A stretch of DNA of 32,926 bases, from positions 1 through 32,926 of the forward strand of contig CAKOKR010000012.1 in the NCBI GenBank assembly GCA_934095965.1, written 5' to 3'. Below the pieces are notes generated by a model. That model was not told where the DNA came from and made no database searches. It was given only the letters and a program-made list of their open reading frames with translations. Origin of the DNA: an uncultured Bacilli bacterium (lineage in GTDB: Bacteria; Bacillota_I; Bacilli_A; RF39; UBA660). The position numbers and the translations under genes are program-made. Each line of letters starts with the position of its first letter. Positions within the stretch are counted from its first letter, which is position 1. Positions 6,910-14,954 of this stretch are shown one piece after another.

Positions 6910-8154
6910 ATGAAAAACAAACATGAAGTAGAAATTAAACTAGAAAAAGAATGGGTATCTGCACTAGATGCTGTATTCAAAAAGAAAAACAAAGAAGTTA
7001 CAATTGATGGATTTAGAAAAGGTGCAGCACCAAAAGATATGTATATCAAAAAGTTTGGTATTGAATCTTTATATGGAGATGCTGTAGATGCATGTATTAA
7101 TGTTGCTTATAAAAAAGCACTTGAAGAAAAGAAATTAATTCCAGTTATTGAACCACTTGTTGATGTAACAGGAATTAGTGATACAAATGTTATCTTTAAA
7201 TTTACTATTATTACAAAACCAGAAGTAACACTTGGAGAATATAAAAACTTAAAAGTTAAAAAAGAAAAAGCAGTTGTTACATCAGAAGAAGTAGATCATG
7301 AAATTGAACACATGAGAAGTCATATGGCAGATGTTGTAGTAAAAGAAAATGGAACAGTTGCTGAAGGAGACACTGCAGTAATTAGTTTTGATGGATTTGT
7401 TGATGGCAAAGCTATCGAAGGCGGAAAAGGAGAAAACTATCCACTAGAAATTGGAAGTCATTCATTTATCCCTGGTTTTGAAGAAGGCGTAATTGGAATG
7501 AAGAATGGGGAAGAAAAAGAATTAAAATTAAAATTCCCAGAAAACTACGTTGAAGACTTAAAAGGAAAAGACGTTACATTTAAAGTAACAGTTAATGAAA
7601 TCAAGACAAAAGTATTACCAGAAATGGATAAAGAATTCTTCGAAGACCTAGGATATGAAGAAGTAAATACTCTAGATGAATTAAAAGCAAAGGTAAAAGA
7701 AGAATTAACTCATGAAAAAGAACATTCTCTAGAAGAAGCTCATTTAGATAAAGTACTTGAAAAAGCTGCTGAAAATACAAAAATGGAAATTAATCCAGAA
7801 ATCGTTGATGAAGAAGTTCATAGAATGATTAATGAATACTCTAATCAATTAAAAATGCAAGGAATGGATTTCAATGAATTCTTAAAGATGACTGGTTCTA
7901 AGATTGAAGATATAACAAATCAAATGAAACCAGAAGCTGAAAAACGCGTTAAATATCGTTTCATGTTAGAAGCTATTGCAGAAAAAGAAGATTTAAAATT
8001 CACTAAAGAAGAAATTGAAAAAAGACTTGCTGAAATAGCAGAATCTTATGGTGTTGATAAAGAAGAAGTATTAAAATCATTTGGTTCACTAGATGTTGTT
8101 GAATATGATATGAAAATGCATAAAGCATTAGAAATATTAAAAGAAAATAACTAA
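6910..8154 (+). CDS. tig: Trigger factor, ribosome-associated chaperone and prolyl isomerase
   Basis: A 414-residue protein, slightly shorter than the usual 425-430. The N-terminal domain has G-F-R-K-G-A-A-P (about residues 37-44), the signature loop that docks on ribosomal protein L23 at the exit tunnel. The FKBP-type isomerase domain spans about 150-235 (V-I-S-F-D-G-F-V-D-G, then F-I-P-G-F-E-E-G-V-I-G-M). The helical C-terminal arms follow. It has its own promoter and a strong terminator, so it is a single-gene unit. Start at the ATG at 6910 behind GAAGGA. Confidence 0.96.
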   Translation: MKNKHEVEIKLEKEWVSALDAVFKKKNKEVTIDGFRKGAAPKDMYIKKFGIESLYGDAVDACINVAYKKALEEKKLIPVIEPLVDVTGISDTNVIFKFTIITKPEVTLGEYKNLKVKKEKAVVTSEEVDHEIEHMRSHMADVVVKENGTVAEGDTAVISFDGFVDGKAIEGGKGENYPLEIGSHSFIPGFEEGVIGMKNGEEKELKLKFPENYVEDLKGKDVTFKVTVNEIKTKVLPEMDKEFFEDLGYEEVNTLDELKAKVKEELTHEKEHSLEEAHLDKVLEKAAENTKMEINPEIVDEEVHRMINEYSNQLKMQGMDFNEFLKMTGSKIEDITNQMKPEAEKRVKYRFMLEAIAEKEDLKFTKEEIEKRLAEIAESYGVDKEEVLKSFGSLDVVEYDMKMHKALEILKENN

Positions 8155-8157
8155 TAT

Positions 8158-8186
8158 AAAGACTCAAAAAAAGAGTCTTTTTCTTT
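8158..8186 (+). terminator. Terminator after tig
   Basis: AAAGACTC (8158-8165) pairs with GAGTCTTT (8173-8180) around seven A residues, then TTTTC follows. It may also serve the convergent small gene on the minus strand. Confidence 0.8.
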
Positions 8187-8191
8187 TGACT

Positions 8192-8287
8192 CTAACGAAT
8201 TACATAAACTAATATACCTGCGATAACACTTGCAACCATAATTATAAGCATTATCCAAGTAGCTATTTTTTGTACTTTTTTATTCAA
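8192..8287 (-). CDS. 31-residue single-helix membrane protein (DUF4044-like)
   Basis: A minus-strand frame starts at TTG (8285-8287) and ends at TAG (8192-8194). It begins M-N-K-K-V-Q-K-I-A, then has one hydrophobic helix W-I-M-L-I-I-M-V-A-S-V-I-A-G-I-L-V and a final Arg. AAGTGGTG lies seven bases before the TTG, and an in-frame TGA just upstream leaves no earlier ATG. Short basic head plus one helix with W-x-M-L-x-x-M is the pattern of DUF4044 small membrane proteins of Bacilli. Function is unknown. It converges on tig and diverges from the SpoIIM-like gene. Confidence 0.55.
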   Translation of the reverse strand: MNKKVQKIATWIMLIIMVASVIAGILVYVIR

Positions 8288-8368
8288 AATTTTTCACCAC
8301 TTTCTTTTTTCTATATATAATTTATCATAATTTTAAATAATTTGCAATATAATTAAGTGGTGATAATA

Positions 8369-8944
8369 ATGTGGACGAGCCTTAATAAGAAAATTTATAT
8401 ACTTTTAGTAACAATTTTAACAATTGGAATTATTTGTGGTATAGTATTTGTAATTATGCTTGATGAATCAACTAAAGAAATTGTATTTTTAAATATTAAT
8501 GAATATATAAAAAATATTACAAATACAAATATTAATAACTTGATACTTCATTTAATATTTATATCAAGTATACTTGTCTTAAGCATTTTTTTACTCGGTG
8601 GACCAATAATAATATTTTATCTATTTTATAATGGATTTACCTTAGGTTTTATAATTAGCACATTAACAAGTATATTTGGTTTAAAAGGCTTACTTTATTC
8701 AGTTATTTATATCATAATAACTAAATTAATATTTTTATATTTATTATTGATTATAAGTTGTAATCTATTTAAACTAATAAAATTTATCATAGAAAAAATA
8801 GTATATAAGAAAAATAACGATGATTCTATATATTTTTATTTAAAAAAAGTATTATTATTTATTGGGATTATTGCTATAAATGACATAATTTTGTATTTTG
8901 GAGGCATAAAACTCTTAAATCTCTTTAATTTTTTGCTAATTTAA
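8369..8944 (+). CDS. SpoIIM/DUF95-like integral membrane protein
   Basis: A 191-residue protein with about five hydrophobic segments. The middle part (L-G-G-P-I-I-I-F-Y-L-F-Y-N-G-F-T-L-G-F followed by G-L-K-G-L-L-Y) fits the stage II sporulation protein M family, in which a Gly-rich membrane helix precedes an N-G-F-x-L-G turn. In sporulators SpoIIM acts with SpoIID and SpoIIP in engulfment. No other sporulation gene is seen here, so a general membrane role is equally likely. Start at the ATG at 8369; the GTG at 8357 belongs to the ribosome site AAGTGGTG. Confidence 0.65.
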   Translation: MWTSLNKKIYILLVTILTIGIICGIVFVIMLDESTKEIVFLNINEYIKNITNTNINNLILHLIFISSILVLSIFLLGGPIIIFYLFYNGFTLGFIISTLTSIFGLKGLLYSVIYIIITKLIFLYLLLIISCNLFKLIKFIIEKIVYKKNNDDSIYFYLKKVLLFIGIIAINDIILYFGGIKLLNLFNFLLI

Positions 8945-8968
8945 TATATAATATTAGATGTGATGTTT

Positions 8969-10078
8969 ATGGAAAAAGTTATTATTGGAATATCCGGTGG
9001 TGTTGATTCTGCTGTCGGAGCATATTTGTTAAAAAAACAAGGTTATGAAGTTGAAGGATTATTCATGAGAAATTGGGATAGTACAATTAATAATGATGTA
9101 CTTGGTAACCCAAATGATTTTATGGATATATGTCCTCAAGAAAAGGATTATAATGATGCTGTTAAATTATGTGATGAACTAGGTATCAAACTTCATAGAA
9201 TTGATTTTATTAAAGAATATTGGGATTATGTATTTACTTACTTTTTAGAAGAATTAAAAAAGGGAAGAACACCAAATCCTGATATGTTATGTAATAAGTA
9301 TATTAAATTTGATTTATTTATTAAGGAAGCAAAAAAATTAGGTGCTGATTATGTTGCAACAGGTCATTATGCACGTATTGAAAATGGAAAGCTTCTCAGA
9401 AGTAAAGATTTAAATAAAGATCAAACCTATTTTTTAGCAGATGTAAAAAGAGAATGTTTTAAAAATGTTTTATTTCCTGTCGGAGATTATACAAAGCCTG
9501 AAATAAGAAAGATTGCTGAAGAAAACAATTTAAATGTTGCTCATAAAAAAGATTCAACAGGTATATGTTTTATTGGTGAAAGAAATTATCAAAAATTTGT
9601 AGAAAATTATTTAAAACCAAATCCAGGTGATATTGTAAATGTTGAAACAAAAGAAGTAATAGGTCGTCATACTGGATTAATGAATTATACGATTGGTCAA
9701 AGAAGAAATGTTGGATTAAGTGGTAATGAATTAAGACATTATGTATGTGGTAAAGATGTCAAAAACAATATTTTATATGTAGCATTCGGAGAAGATAACA
9801 AATATCTATTAAGTGATGAATGTATTATAGATAATGTCAATTTTATAAGTAATGAAAGACCAACATTTTGTACCGCTAAATTTAGATATAGAGATGTTGA
9901 TCACGCTGTAAGTCTTGAATACTTAGAAAATAACAAAATAAGAGTTAAATATCCAGATAAAGTTAAGGCAGTAACACCAGGTCAAGCATGTGTTTTATAC
10001 CTCGGAGAAGAATGTCTTGGCTGTGGTTTTATCGGCACTGTCAAAAATAATGATGAATTTTTATGGTATTTACACTAA
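8969..10078 (+). CDS. mnmA: tRNA-specific 2-thiouridylase MnmA
   Basis: A 369-residue protein. I-S-G-G-V-D-S-A-V (about residues 8-16) is the PP-loop that adenylates U34. N-P-D-M-L-C-N-K-Y holds catalytic C108, and S-T-G-I-C-F-I-G holds C200; both are required for sulfur transfer. T-G-H-Y-A-R and T-I-G-Q-R-R are family motifs. MnmA makes s2U34 in tRNA Lys, Glu and Gln. The ribosome site is poor (GTGATG just before), and ATGs at 8963 and 8969 are both possible; 8969 gives the conserved length. With trmR and the U32 genes, it makes two wobble-uridine pathways within 6 kb. Confidence 0.96.
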   Translation: MEKVIIGISGGVDSAVGAYLLKKQGYEVEGLFMRNWDSTINNDVLGNPNDFMDICPQEKDYNDAVKLCDELGIKLHRIDFIKEYWDYVFTYFLEELKKGRTPNPDMLCNKYIKFDLFIKEAKKLGADYVATGHYARIENGKLLRSKDLNKDQTYFLADVKRECFKNVLFPVGDYTKPEIRKIAEENNLNVAHKKDSTGICFIGERNYQKFVENYLKPNPGDIVNVETKEVIGRHTGLMNYTIGQRRNVGLSGNELRHYVCGKDVKNNILYVAFGEDNKYLLSDECIIDNVNFISNERPTFCTAKFRYRDVDHAVSLEYLENNKIRVKYPDKVKAVTPGQACVLYLGEECLGCGFIGTVKNNDEFLWYLH

Positions 10079-10084
10079 TTATGC

Positions 10085-10113
10085 TTGATTTTAACTGTTA
10101 AGTTATGTATAAT
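10085..10113 (+). promoter_or_regulatory. Promoter of the HTH operon with a perfect palindrome in the spacer
   Basis: TTGATT at 10085-10090 and consensus TATAAT at 10108-10113 with a 17-base spacer. The spacer starts with the palindrome TTAAC-T-GTTAA (10091-10101). A bound protein there would block RNA polymerase, and the first gene encodes a helix-turn-helix protein. Confidence 0.7.
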
Positions 10114-10147
10114 TAGTATGTAAACAATGAAAAGGATAGTGAAAAAT

Positions 10148-10918
10148 ATGGATAGATTAAATGAATTATTACAAGAATTAGGATTATCAAAGGTTAAATT
10201 AGCAAAATATTTAGGAGTATCACGTCAGATGGTATACAATTATTTAGTGCTAGATAGCTTAGATAAATGGCCAAAAGAAAAGAAAGTATTATTACTTCAA
10301 TTATTGGATATTAAAGATGGAAGCAAAAAAAGTATAGAAAGTATTACAGTTGATACTGATTACTTAATGGAAGTTGAAAAAAGATTAAATAATGCAATAA
10401 AACAATCAAATAATGGCGACTCAGTTATAGATATGGCTGGACTTACAAAAGAAAATAAAACATTATTAAGTGATTTCATCTTCTTATTAAAAGAAAAACT
10501 TGAAGATAATACAGATGAAAACTCAGAAGCTATCAAATATATGTATTATATGCTTCAATCAATGGACAATATCCCAGAAATAAAATATATAATGGGTTAC
10601 ATGGCAAAATCAAATGGATTTATCAAACCTGATGAATATGTATTTGATGAAGATAAACAATTTATATTTGAAGGAATTCTTTATTCTGCTTTAACACTTT
10701 ATAATAATGGTGGAGCATCAAAAAGTAAATTAGCAGAAAGCCACAAGAGATTTATTCAAGAAATTGAACAAAAAAATGAAGAAAAGCTAACACGAACTCA
10801 ACAACTAAGTACAGTTAAGATTCAAGCTCTAAGAGAACTTGGATATAACGACATAAATGCTGAAAATGCTGCTGAAGTATTTGAAAAAATGGCAGAAATT
10901 CAAACTAGAAAAGTTTAA
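10148..10918 (+). CDS. Helix-turn-helix (XRE-like) protein of unknown target
   Basis: A 256-residue protein. Residues 1-45 carry a helix-turn-helix of the lambda-repressor/XRE kind: L-S-K-V-K-L-A-K-Y-L-G-V-S-R-Q-M-V-Y-N-Y-L. The remainder is helical, charged, without known domains; a Tyr/Met-rich stretch near residue 140 and a Gln/Glu-rich C-terminus may form a dimer or sensor part. An ATG at 10127 exists, but the promoter would leave it only about seven bases of leader and no ribosome site, whereas 10148 follows AAAGGA and GTGA. It shares a transcript with the next gene. Autoregulation through the promoter palindrome is inferred. Confidence 0.75.
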   Translation: MDRLNELLQELGLSKVKLAKYLGVSRQMVYNYLVLDSLDKWPKEKKVLLLQLLDIKDGSKKSIESITVDTDYLMEVEKRLNNAIKQSNNGDSVIDMAGLTKENKTLLSDFIFLLKEKLEDNTDENSEAIKYMYYMLQSMDNIPEIKYIMGYMAKSNGFIKPDEYVFDEDKQFIFEGILYSALTLYNNGGASKSKLAESHKRFIQEIEQKNEEKLTRTQQLSTVKIQALRELGYNDINAENAAEVFEKMAEIQTRKV

Positions 10919-10929
10919 TGAGGCAAATG

Positions 10930-11736
10930 ATGAAGAAGAAAAATAAAAAACAAGTAATATTAATAATAGCAATAGTTTTAATAATTATAGTAGTGGGTAT
11001 AATCTTATTTATTAAAAAAGGAATACCACTAAATTCAAATAGTTCTTTAGTAACAGAAAGTTATAGTTACCTTGGAAATAATGATTTGCAAAAATGCGGA
11101 GGACTTGTAACATATAGCAAAGATGAAGTTACAAATAAAACTTTAAGTGAAGAAACAAAAATATGTCTTGCATATAACAAAGTAAATAAAGATGATATCG
11201 AAGAAGTAAAAATTGATAAAACAAAGAAAGGAAATATATGTAAGTTTGATGATGAATTAATATTTGCAACAGATAATTATGAAGATAAAATATGTACATT
11301 AACTAAACTAAACAAAGATGAAGTAAATAATGAATATAAGAATATGTTTGGAAGTGATATATCTGAGTACAAACAATTTCAATATGATGGTGCAACAATT
11401 TGTTATGTAAAAGATGATTCATATTATTGTGGTTTATCTGAAACATTTACATATTCAATCGGAGCAGAACCTCATACATATAGAGCAATCAAAGATGCAT
11501 ATAAAAAAGGTGATGAATTAATAATATATGATTACTTCTTAAAAGTAATAAATGATGAATGTTTTACATCTTATGTTGATACAACTAAAAATGATAAATG
11601 TAGTACAAATTATAGTGACCTTAAAAATAAAGATATGACATATAAATTCTTAAAGAAAAATGGTACATTATATAAGCACACATTTAAAAAGGATGGAAAA
11701 AATTATTATTGGGTTTCATCAAAACCAGTTGACTAG
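10930..11736 (+). CDS. Membrane-anchored extracellular Cys-containing protein, unknown
   Basis: About 268 residues. The first 35 residues are a Lys-rich head and one long Ile/Val helix, so the rest lies outside the cell. The extracellular part is Lys/Asp/Asn-rich with about ten Cys, several in close pairs (T-I-C-Y-V then Y-Y-C-G-L; D-E-C-F then D-K-C-S-T). This suggests disulfides. There is no lipobox, sortase motif or enzyme motif. An ATG at 10918 overlaps the preceding stop (TAATG). The ATG at 10930 has GAGG at a suitable distance. It is coupled to the HTH gene and ends in a terminator. Function not recognised. Confidence 0.7.
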   Translation: MKKKNKKQVILIIAIVLIIIVVGIILFIKKGIPLNSNSSLVTESYSYLGNNDLQKCGGLVTYSKDEVTNKTLSEETKICLAYNKVNKDDIEEVKIDKTKKGNICKFDDELIFATDNYEDKICTLTKLNKDEVNNEYKNMFGSDISEYKQFQYDGATICYVKDDSYYCGLSETFTYSIGAEPHTYRAIKDAYKKGDELIIYDYFLKVINDECFTSYVDTTKNDKCSTNYSDLKNKDMTYKFLKKNGTLYKHTFKKDGKNYYWVSSKPVD

Positions 11737-11757
11737 GAAAGAAATTCTTTCCTTTTT
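11736..11757 (+). terminator. Terminator of the HTH operon
   Basis: GGAAAG and CTTTCC pair around AAATT, followed by five T residues. The stem begins on the last base of the stop codon. Confidence 0.8.
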
Positions 11758-11758
11758 G

Positions 11759-11787
11759 TTTACAATTATATAATTTTTTGATATGAT
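11759..11787 (+). promoter_or_regulatory. Promoter of the 11813 gene
   Basis: TTTACA at 11759-11764 and TATGAT at 11782-11787, spacer 17. Confidence 0.65.
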
Positions 11788-11812
11788 ATTAATAGAGTAG
11801 AGAGGATTTATT

Positions 11813-13354
11813 ATGGATAGTGAAAAAGTAAGTGGAATAGAACCTACTATAAATAGTTCTATGAATAATGAAAGTGAATTTTTAGACTTTCAAGAAAAGA
11901 AAAATAAAAAGAAAGGATTAATAATAAGTTTAGTAGTTATATTTATTGTATTACTTCTGGTAGTATTTGCATTATTCTTTGTAAAAAATAATTATAATGC
12001 TGAAAAATTCTTAGATACCACAACAAATAAATTAAATAATAGATTAGATAAATTTATTGATACAATAGACTTTACAAATATAGATAAACTTAAAGAACCA
12101 ACAAACGAAACTGGTAAAATAAAGTTTGAAACTAATTCAATTGAACTTCGTGATCTAAATAATATAGCACTAGAATATGACATTTCAACTGATTATAAAA
12201 ATAAATATTATGACTATGATTTAACCCTTACCCAAGGAGAAAACGCAAGTATTAATCTAGGATTTTCTTTAGATAACAAAAAAATGTATCTAAGAAGTAA
12301 AGACTTAACAGATAAAGAATATTATATAGACATGGAAAGTGATACTAATGAACAAATTTCTAGTATCGAAGAATTAATAACATCACTAAGTGAACTATCA
12401 GATAAAGATAATATTAAATACATTATAAAAAGTTACCTAAATAGTTTTAATAAGGCTTTAAAGATAAGTGTTGCATCAACAAAATATAATGGATTAAATG
12501 CTATATATACATATGAAATAAATGATTCTAATAAAGAAAAAATTGAAAATACATTTATTGAATCAATTAAGAGTGATAAAAAACTAATGGATTTCTTTGA
12601 ATATACTGAAGATGACTTAAATGACATAAAAGAATCATTTGATAATTGTAAAGTTGAATTAACAATAAACATGTTAAATGGCAATCTAAAAGAATTTAAA
12701 GTAACACTTGATGATAATACATATCATGGAGAAAAAATAAATGATGATAAATATAAAATAACTGTACCAGGAGATAATAATTATCTTGAAGTAGAATATG
12801 ATAATGAAAAAATTGGATTTACTTATTATGAAAATAATAAAAGCACAGACCAAATGATAATTAAAAGTACTAATGATTATATTAAAGTAAATTATTCATA
12901 TGATTTAGTTACATTTGATTTAGAAACAACTGAAAATACATTAAAAGCTAATTTAAAAACTGAAGGCTTAACAGCAAATGCAGATTTCAAATTCGAAACT
13001 GGTAAAACACATACAACAAGTGGTACAATAACTGTTAATGCAAATGGTGATGATATTAAATTAATTATGAATAATACCAGTAATTTTAAAGATAAAATAA
13101 CTAAAAAAGATGTAAGTGGTGCAACTAATTTTAATGATATAACAGATGAAGAAATGGCAAACATTATATCTGTTGGTTATGAAAAACTTCAAGAATTTGA
13201 TGTAATGTATATAATCAGTGGTATTGCTGGAAGAATTACTGCTAATGAAACTATAAACACATGTAAAAATATGTGCCCAAATGCTGAAGTATCTGGCTTT
13301 GATGAAGAAACAAATACTTGTAAATGCACTAGTGGTGATGACATAACATTTTAA
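11813..13354 (+). CDS. Membrane-anchored extracellular protein with a C-terminal Cys cluster, unknown
   Basis: A 513-residue protein. A cytoplasmic N-terminus of about 32 residues (Ser/Asn/Glu-rich, ending in five or more Lys) precedes one helix at about 34-56. The extracellular part of 450 residues is rich in Asn, Asp, Lys, Thr and short beta strands, with repeated L-x-x-N-L-K-T-E-G-like strands near 370-410 that suggest a beta-sandwich or LolA-like fold. It has almost no Cys until the end, where T-C-K-N-M-C-P-N-A and T-C-K-C-T fall within 25 residues. This is a compact Cys knot or metal site. Own promoter and terminator. Not recognised; enzymatic motifs absent. Confidence 0.7.
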   Translation: MDSEKVSGIEPTINSSMNNESEFLDFQEKKNKKKGLIISLVVIFIVLLLVVFALFFVKNNYNAEKFLDTTTNKLNNRLDKFIDTIDFTNIDKLKEPTNETGKIKFETNSIELRDLNNIALEYDISTDYKNKYYDYDLTLTQGENASINLGFSLDNKKMYLRSKDLTDKEYYIDMESDTNEQISSIEELITSLSELSDKDNIKYIIKSYLNSFNKALKISVASTKYNGLNAIYTYEINDSNKEKIENTFIESIKSDKKLMDFFEYTEDDLNDIKESFDNCKVELTINMLNGNLKEFKVTLDDNTYHGEKINDDKYKITVPGDNNYLEVEYDNEKIGFTYYENNKSTDQMIIKSTNDYIKVNYSYDLVTFDLETTENTLKANLKTEGLTANADFKFETGKTHTTSGTITVNANGDDIKLIMNNTSNFKDKITKKDVSGATNFNDITDEEMANIISVGYEKLQEFDVMYIISGIAGRITANETINTCKNMCPNAEVSGFDEETNTCKCTSGDDITF

Positions 13355-13374
13355 GCACTTTGTGTGCTTTTTTC
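13353..13374 (+). terminator. Terminator after the 11813 gene
   Basis: AAGCAC (13353-13358) and GTGCTT (13364-13369) pair around TTTGT and run into a T tract. The stem overlaps the stop codon. Confidence 0.8.
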
Positions 13375-13403
13375 TTTTTCACAAAAATTTCAACCTTTGT
13401 TCA

Positions 13404-13432
13404 TTTACATATTGTATTTCTTGTGTTAGAAT
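13404..13432 (+). promoter_or_regulatory. Promoter of the 13455 gene
   Basis: TTTACA at 13404-13409 and TAGAAT at 13427-13432 with a 17-base spacer, followed by AAGGTGG and the ATG at 13455. Confidence 0.6.
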
Positions 13433-13454
13433 TATTAATAAGGTGGTAGGTAAT

Positions 13455-14435
13455 ATGAATAATGATATATTAGTAATAATCAATTGGTATGAAGAAAATA
13501 TAAATAATTTAGATCATGCCCTAGAAAGATTAAATGAAGTATTTAAAAATATAATAATTTGTAATAGATCAAATACTTTAATACCTATAAAAAAATTTAA
13601 AATAATAAAATCTGATGATTATAATGGATATTTAAATGAAATAAATGAATATATAAACCAAAATAAGTTAGAAGTTAAATCATTAGTATTCGTAGATGAT
13701 ATAATAAATACAACATATGATGATATAGTTAAATGTGGTACGGAAGCAATAGAAAATAAATATAAAATAATCCAAGGATTTAATGATAATTACTTATTCG
13801 GAGAAAAATTTATTAATAACTTGTTTAATATGCTATTTAATACCCGTTTTAAGAGTGTTTTACCAGATATTAAGGCAATTAATATACATTTATATGAAAA
13901 GCTTTTAGAAAAGATAAATAAAGAAGATTATAATACTAATAATTATTTGATAACAGCAATTAATGAAAATATACATATAAAAGAAAAAAATATTAAGACT
14001 ATATGGAGAAAAAATCAAAAAAGAGTAGGGTGGAGTAAAGAAAGAGCATTACCCTATCTAAAGTCATTAATTCCATATACATTAAAATCAATAATACCTT
14101 ATTTAATTTCTTTAATGTTATTTGTGTTAATATTTTATATAAGTAATAATCCAAATGATTTAAAAGGAATTATATTTGCAAATTTAATATCTGAAGGAGT
14201 AGGAATAGTTATTCATATTATTTTAAATTATAAAACAGTATATAAAAATAACTATATCTCTAAGAATGTATTATTTATATTAAAAAAGATATTTAGAATT
14301 ATTCTAGGTTGTTTCTTTATTTATATTTTATACAATCTACTTAATATGAATCTGTTATTTAGTAAATTTATAATTGATTTAATTTTAATGATTCTAATAG
14401 CTTTAATATTTAATTCTCTATTTATAAAAAAATAA
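13455..14435 (+). CDS. Degenerate family-2 glycosyltransferase-like domain fused to GtrA-like membrane domain
   Basis: A 326-residue protein; the start at 13455 has a good ribosome site (AAGGTGG), and an upstream extension would run through the preceding terminator. Residues 1-190 have the alternating strand and helix layout of a GT-A transferase (I-L-V-I-I-N-W-Y-E-E-N-I; L-V-F-V-D-D-I-I-N; N-T-R-F-K-S-V-L-P-D-I-K-A), as in dolichyl-phosphate mannosyltransferase-like proteins. The usual D-D-G-S and D-x-D patterns are not clear. Residues 195-326 have four hydrophobic helices with basic loops, like GtrA flippase-type domains. It may be a non-catalytic relative in surface polysaccharide transfer. 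Family call is moderate. Confidence 0.5.
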   Translation: MNNDILVIINWYEENINNLDHALERLNEVFKNIIICNRSNTLIPIKKFKIIKSDDYNGYLNEINEYINQNKLEVKSLVFVDDIINTTYDDIVKCGTEAIENKYKIIQGFNDNYLFGEKFINNLFNMLFNTRFKSVLPDIKAINIHLYEKLLEKINKEDYNTNNYLITAINENIHIKEKNIKTIWRKNQKRVGWSKERALPYLKSLIPYTLKSIIPYLISLMLFVLIFYISNNPNDLKGIIFANLISEGVGIVIHIILNYKTVYKNNYISKNVLFILKKIFRIILGCFFIYILYNLLNMNLLFSKFIIDLILMILIALIFNSLFIKK

Positions 14436-14441
14436 ACAAGT

Positions 14442-14480
14442 CCCCTACCAATAATTTAATAAAAGTAGGGGGTTTTATTT
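14442..14480 (+). terminator. Terminator after the GT/GtrA-like gene
   Basis: CCCCTAC (14442-14448) pairs perfectly with GTAGGGG (14465-14471) around a 16-base loop, then a T-rich tail (TTTTATTTTG). It is the last plus-strand feature before the convergent gap. Confidence 0.8.
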
Positions 14481-14514
14481 TGTTTTTCTTACATACACGC
14501 ATATATCCTTATTA

Positions 14515-14577
14515 TATATATAAATAAGGTTATAACACACACGTAATCATTATATTTATATATAAATAAGGTTATAA
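14515..14577. repeat. Two 21-base direct repeats, 42-base period
   Basis: The 21-mer TATATATAAATAAGGTTATA(A) occurs at 14515-14535 and 14557-14577, identical. The first copy is also the right arm of an inverted repeat CCTTATT/AATAAGG (14507-14513 and 14523-14529). Only two copies were seen, so this is not a CRISPR array. Confidence 0.75.
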
Positions 14578-14744
14578 ATAAATAATCTAAATTATAAATT
14601 AAATTTTAAAAATATTATTATATAACATATTCATACCAATACATATTACATCTAAACACTAAGTTTATGAATATAGTAGAATTATATCCAAAATTTAAAT
14701 TGCATAAATTAATCTAATATTATCTATTTCTAATTAAATTATAT

Positions 14745-14772
14745 ATTAAAAATAATATATATTATGTTAACC
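14745..14772 (+). other. dif: Candidate dif site (Xer recombination site)
   Basis: Left arm ATTAAAAATAA (14745-14755), central TATATA (14756-14761), right arm TTATGTTAACC (14762-14772). This is the 11-6-11 layout of dif. The 13 bases TATATTATGTTAA are identical to the centre and XerD arm of E. coli dif as I remember it, and close to B. subtilis dif (ATATATATTATG shared). The left arm is weak beyond ATAA. A tyrosine recombinase lies at 15948-16838 and genes converge here, as expected at a terminus. The AT-rich background raises the chance of coincidence. Confidence 0.45.
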
Positions 14773-14954
14773 AAATTATCTGAAAAAAAATATGAATATT
14801 ATTATTTAAATAATTATTTATATTAATTATAATCTAACAATTTATAAAATGAATCATTAAATCATTTATGATATTATAAACATTATTACTTAATACCTTG
14901 GAACTTATCTATTTTTAAATAATATTTGTTTATAAATAATATACCCCACTCTAT

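Larger units (their letters stand above)
14481..14954. other. Gene-free, extremely AT-rich convergent intergenic region
   Basis: About 470 bases with only scattered G and C, no frame with a ribosome site and no promoter I would trust. It lies between the end of a plus-strand gene and the end of a minus-strand gene. It contains a 21-base direct repeat and the dif-like 28-mer listed separately. Confidence 0.8.

Noticed and set aside
14515..14577. CRISPR array
   Set aside because: Only two copies, simple AT-rich sequence, and no cas genes in the window.
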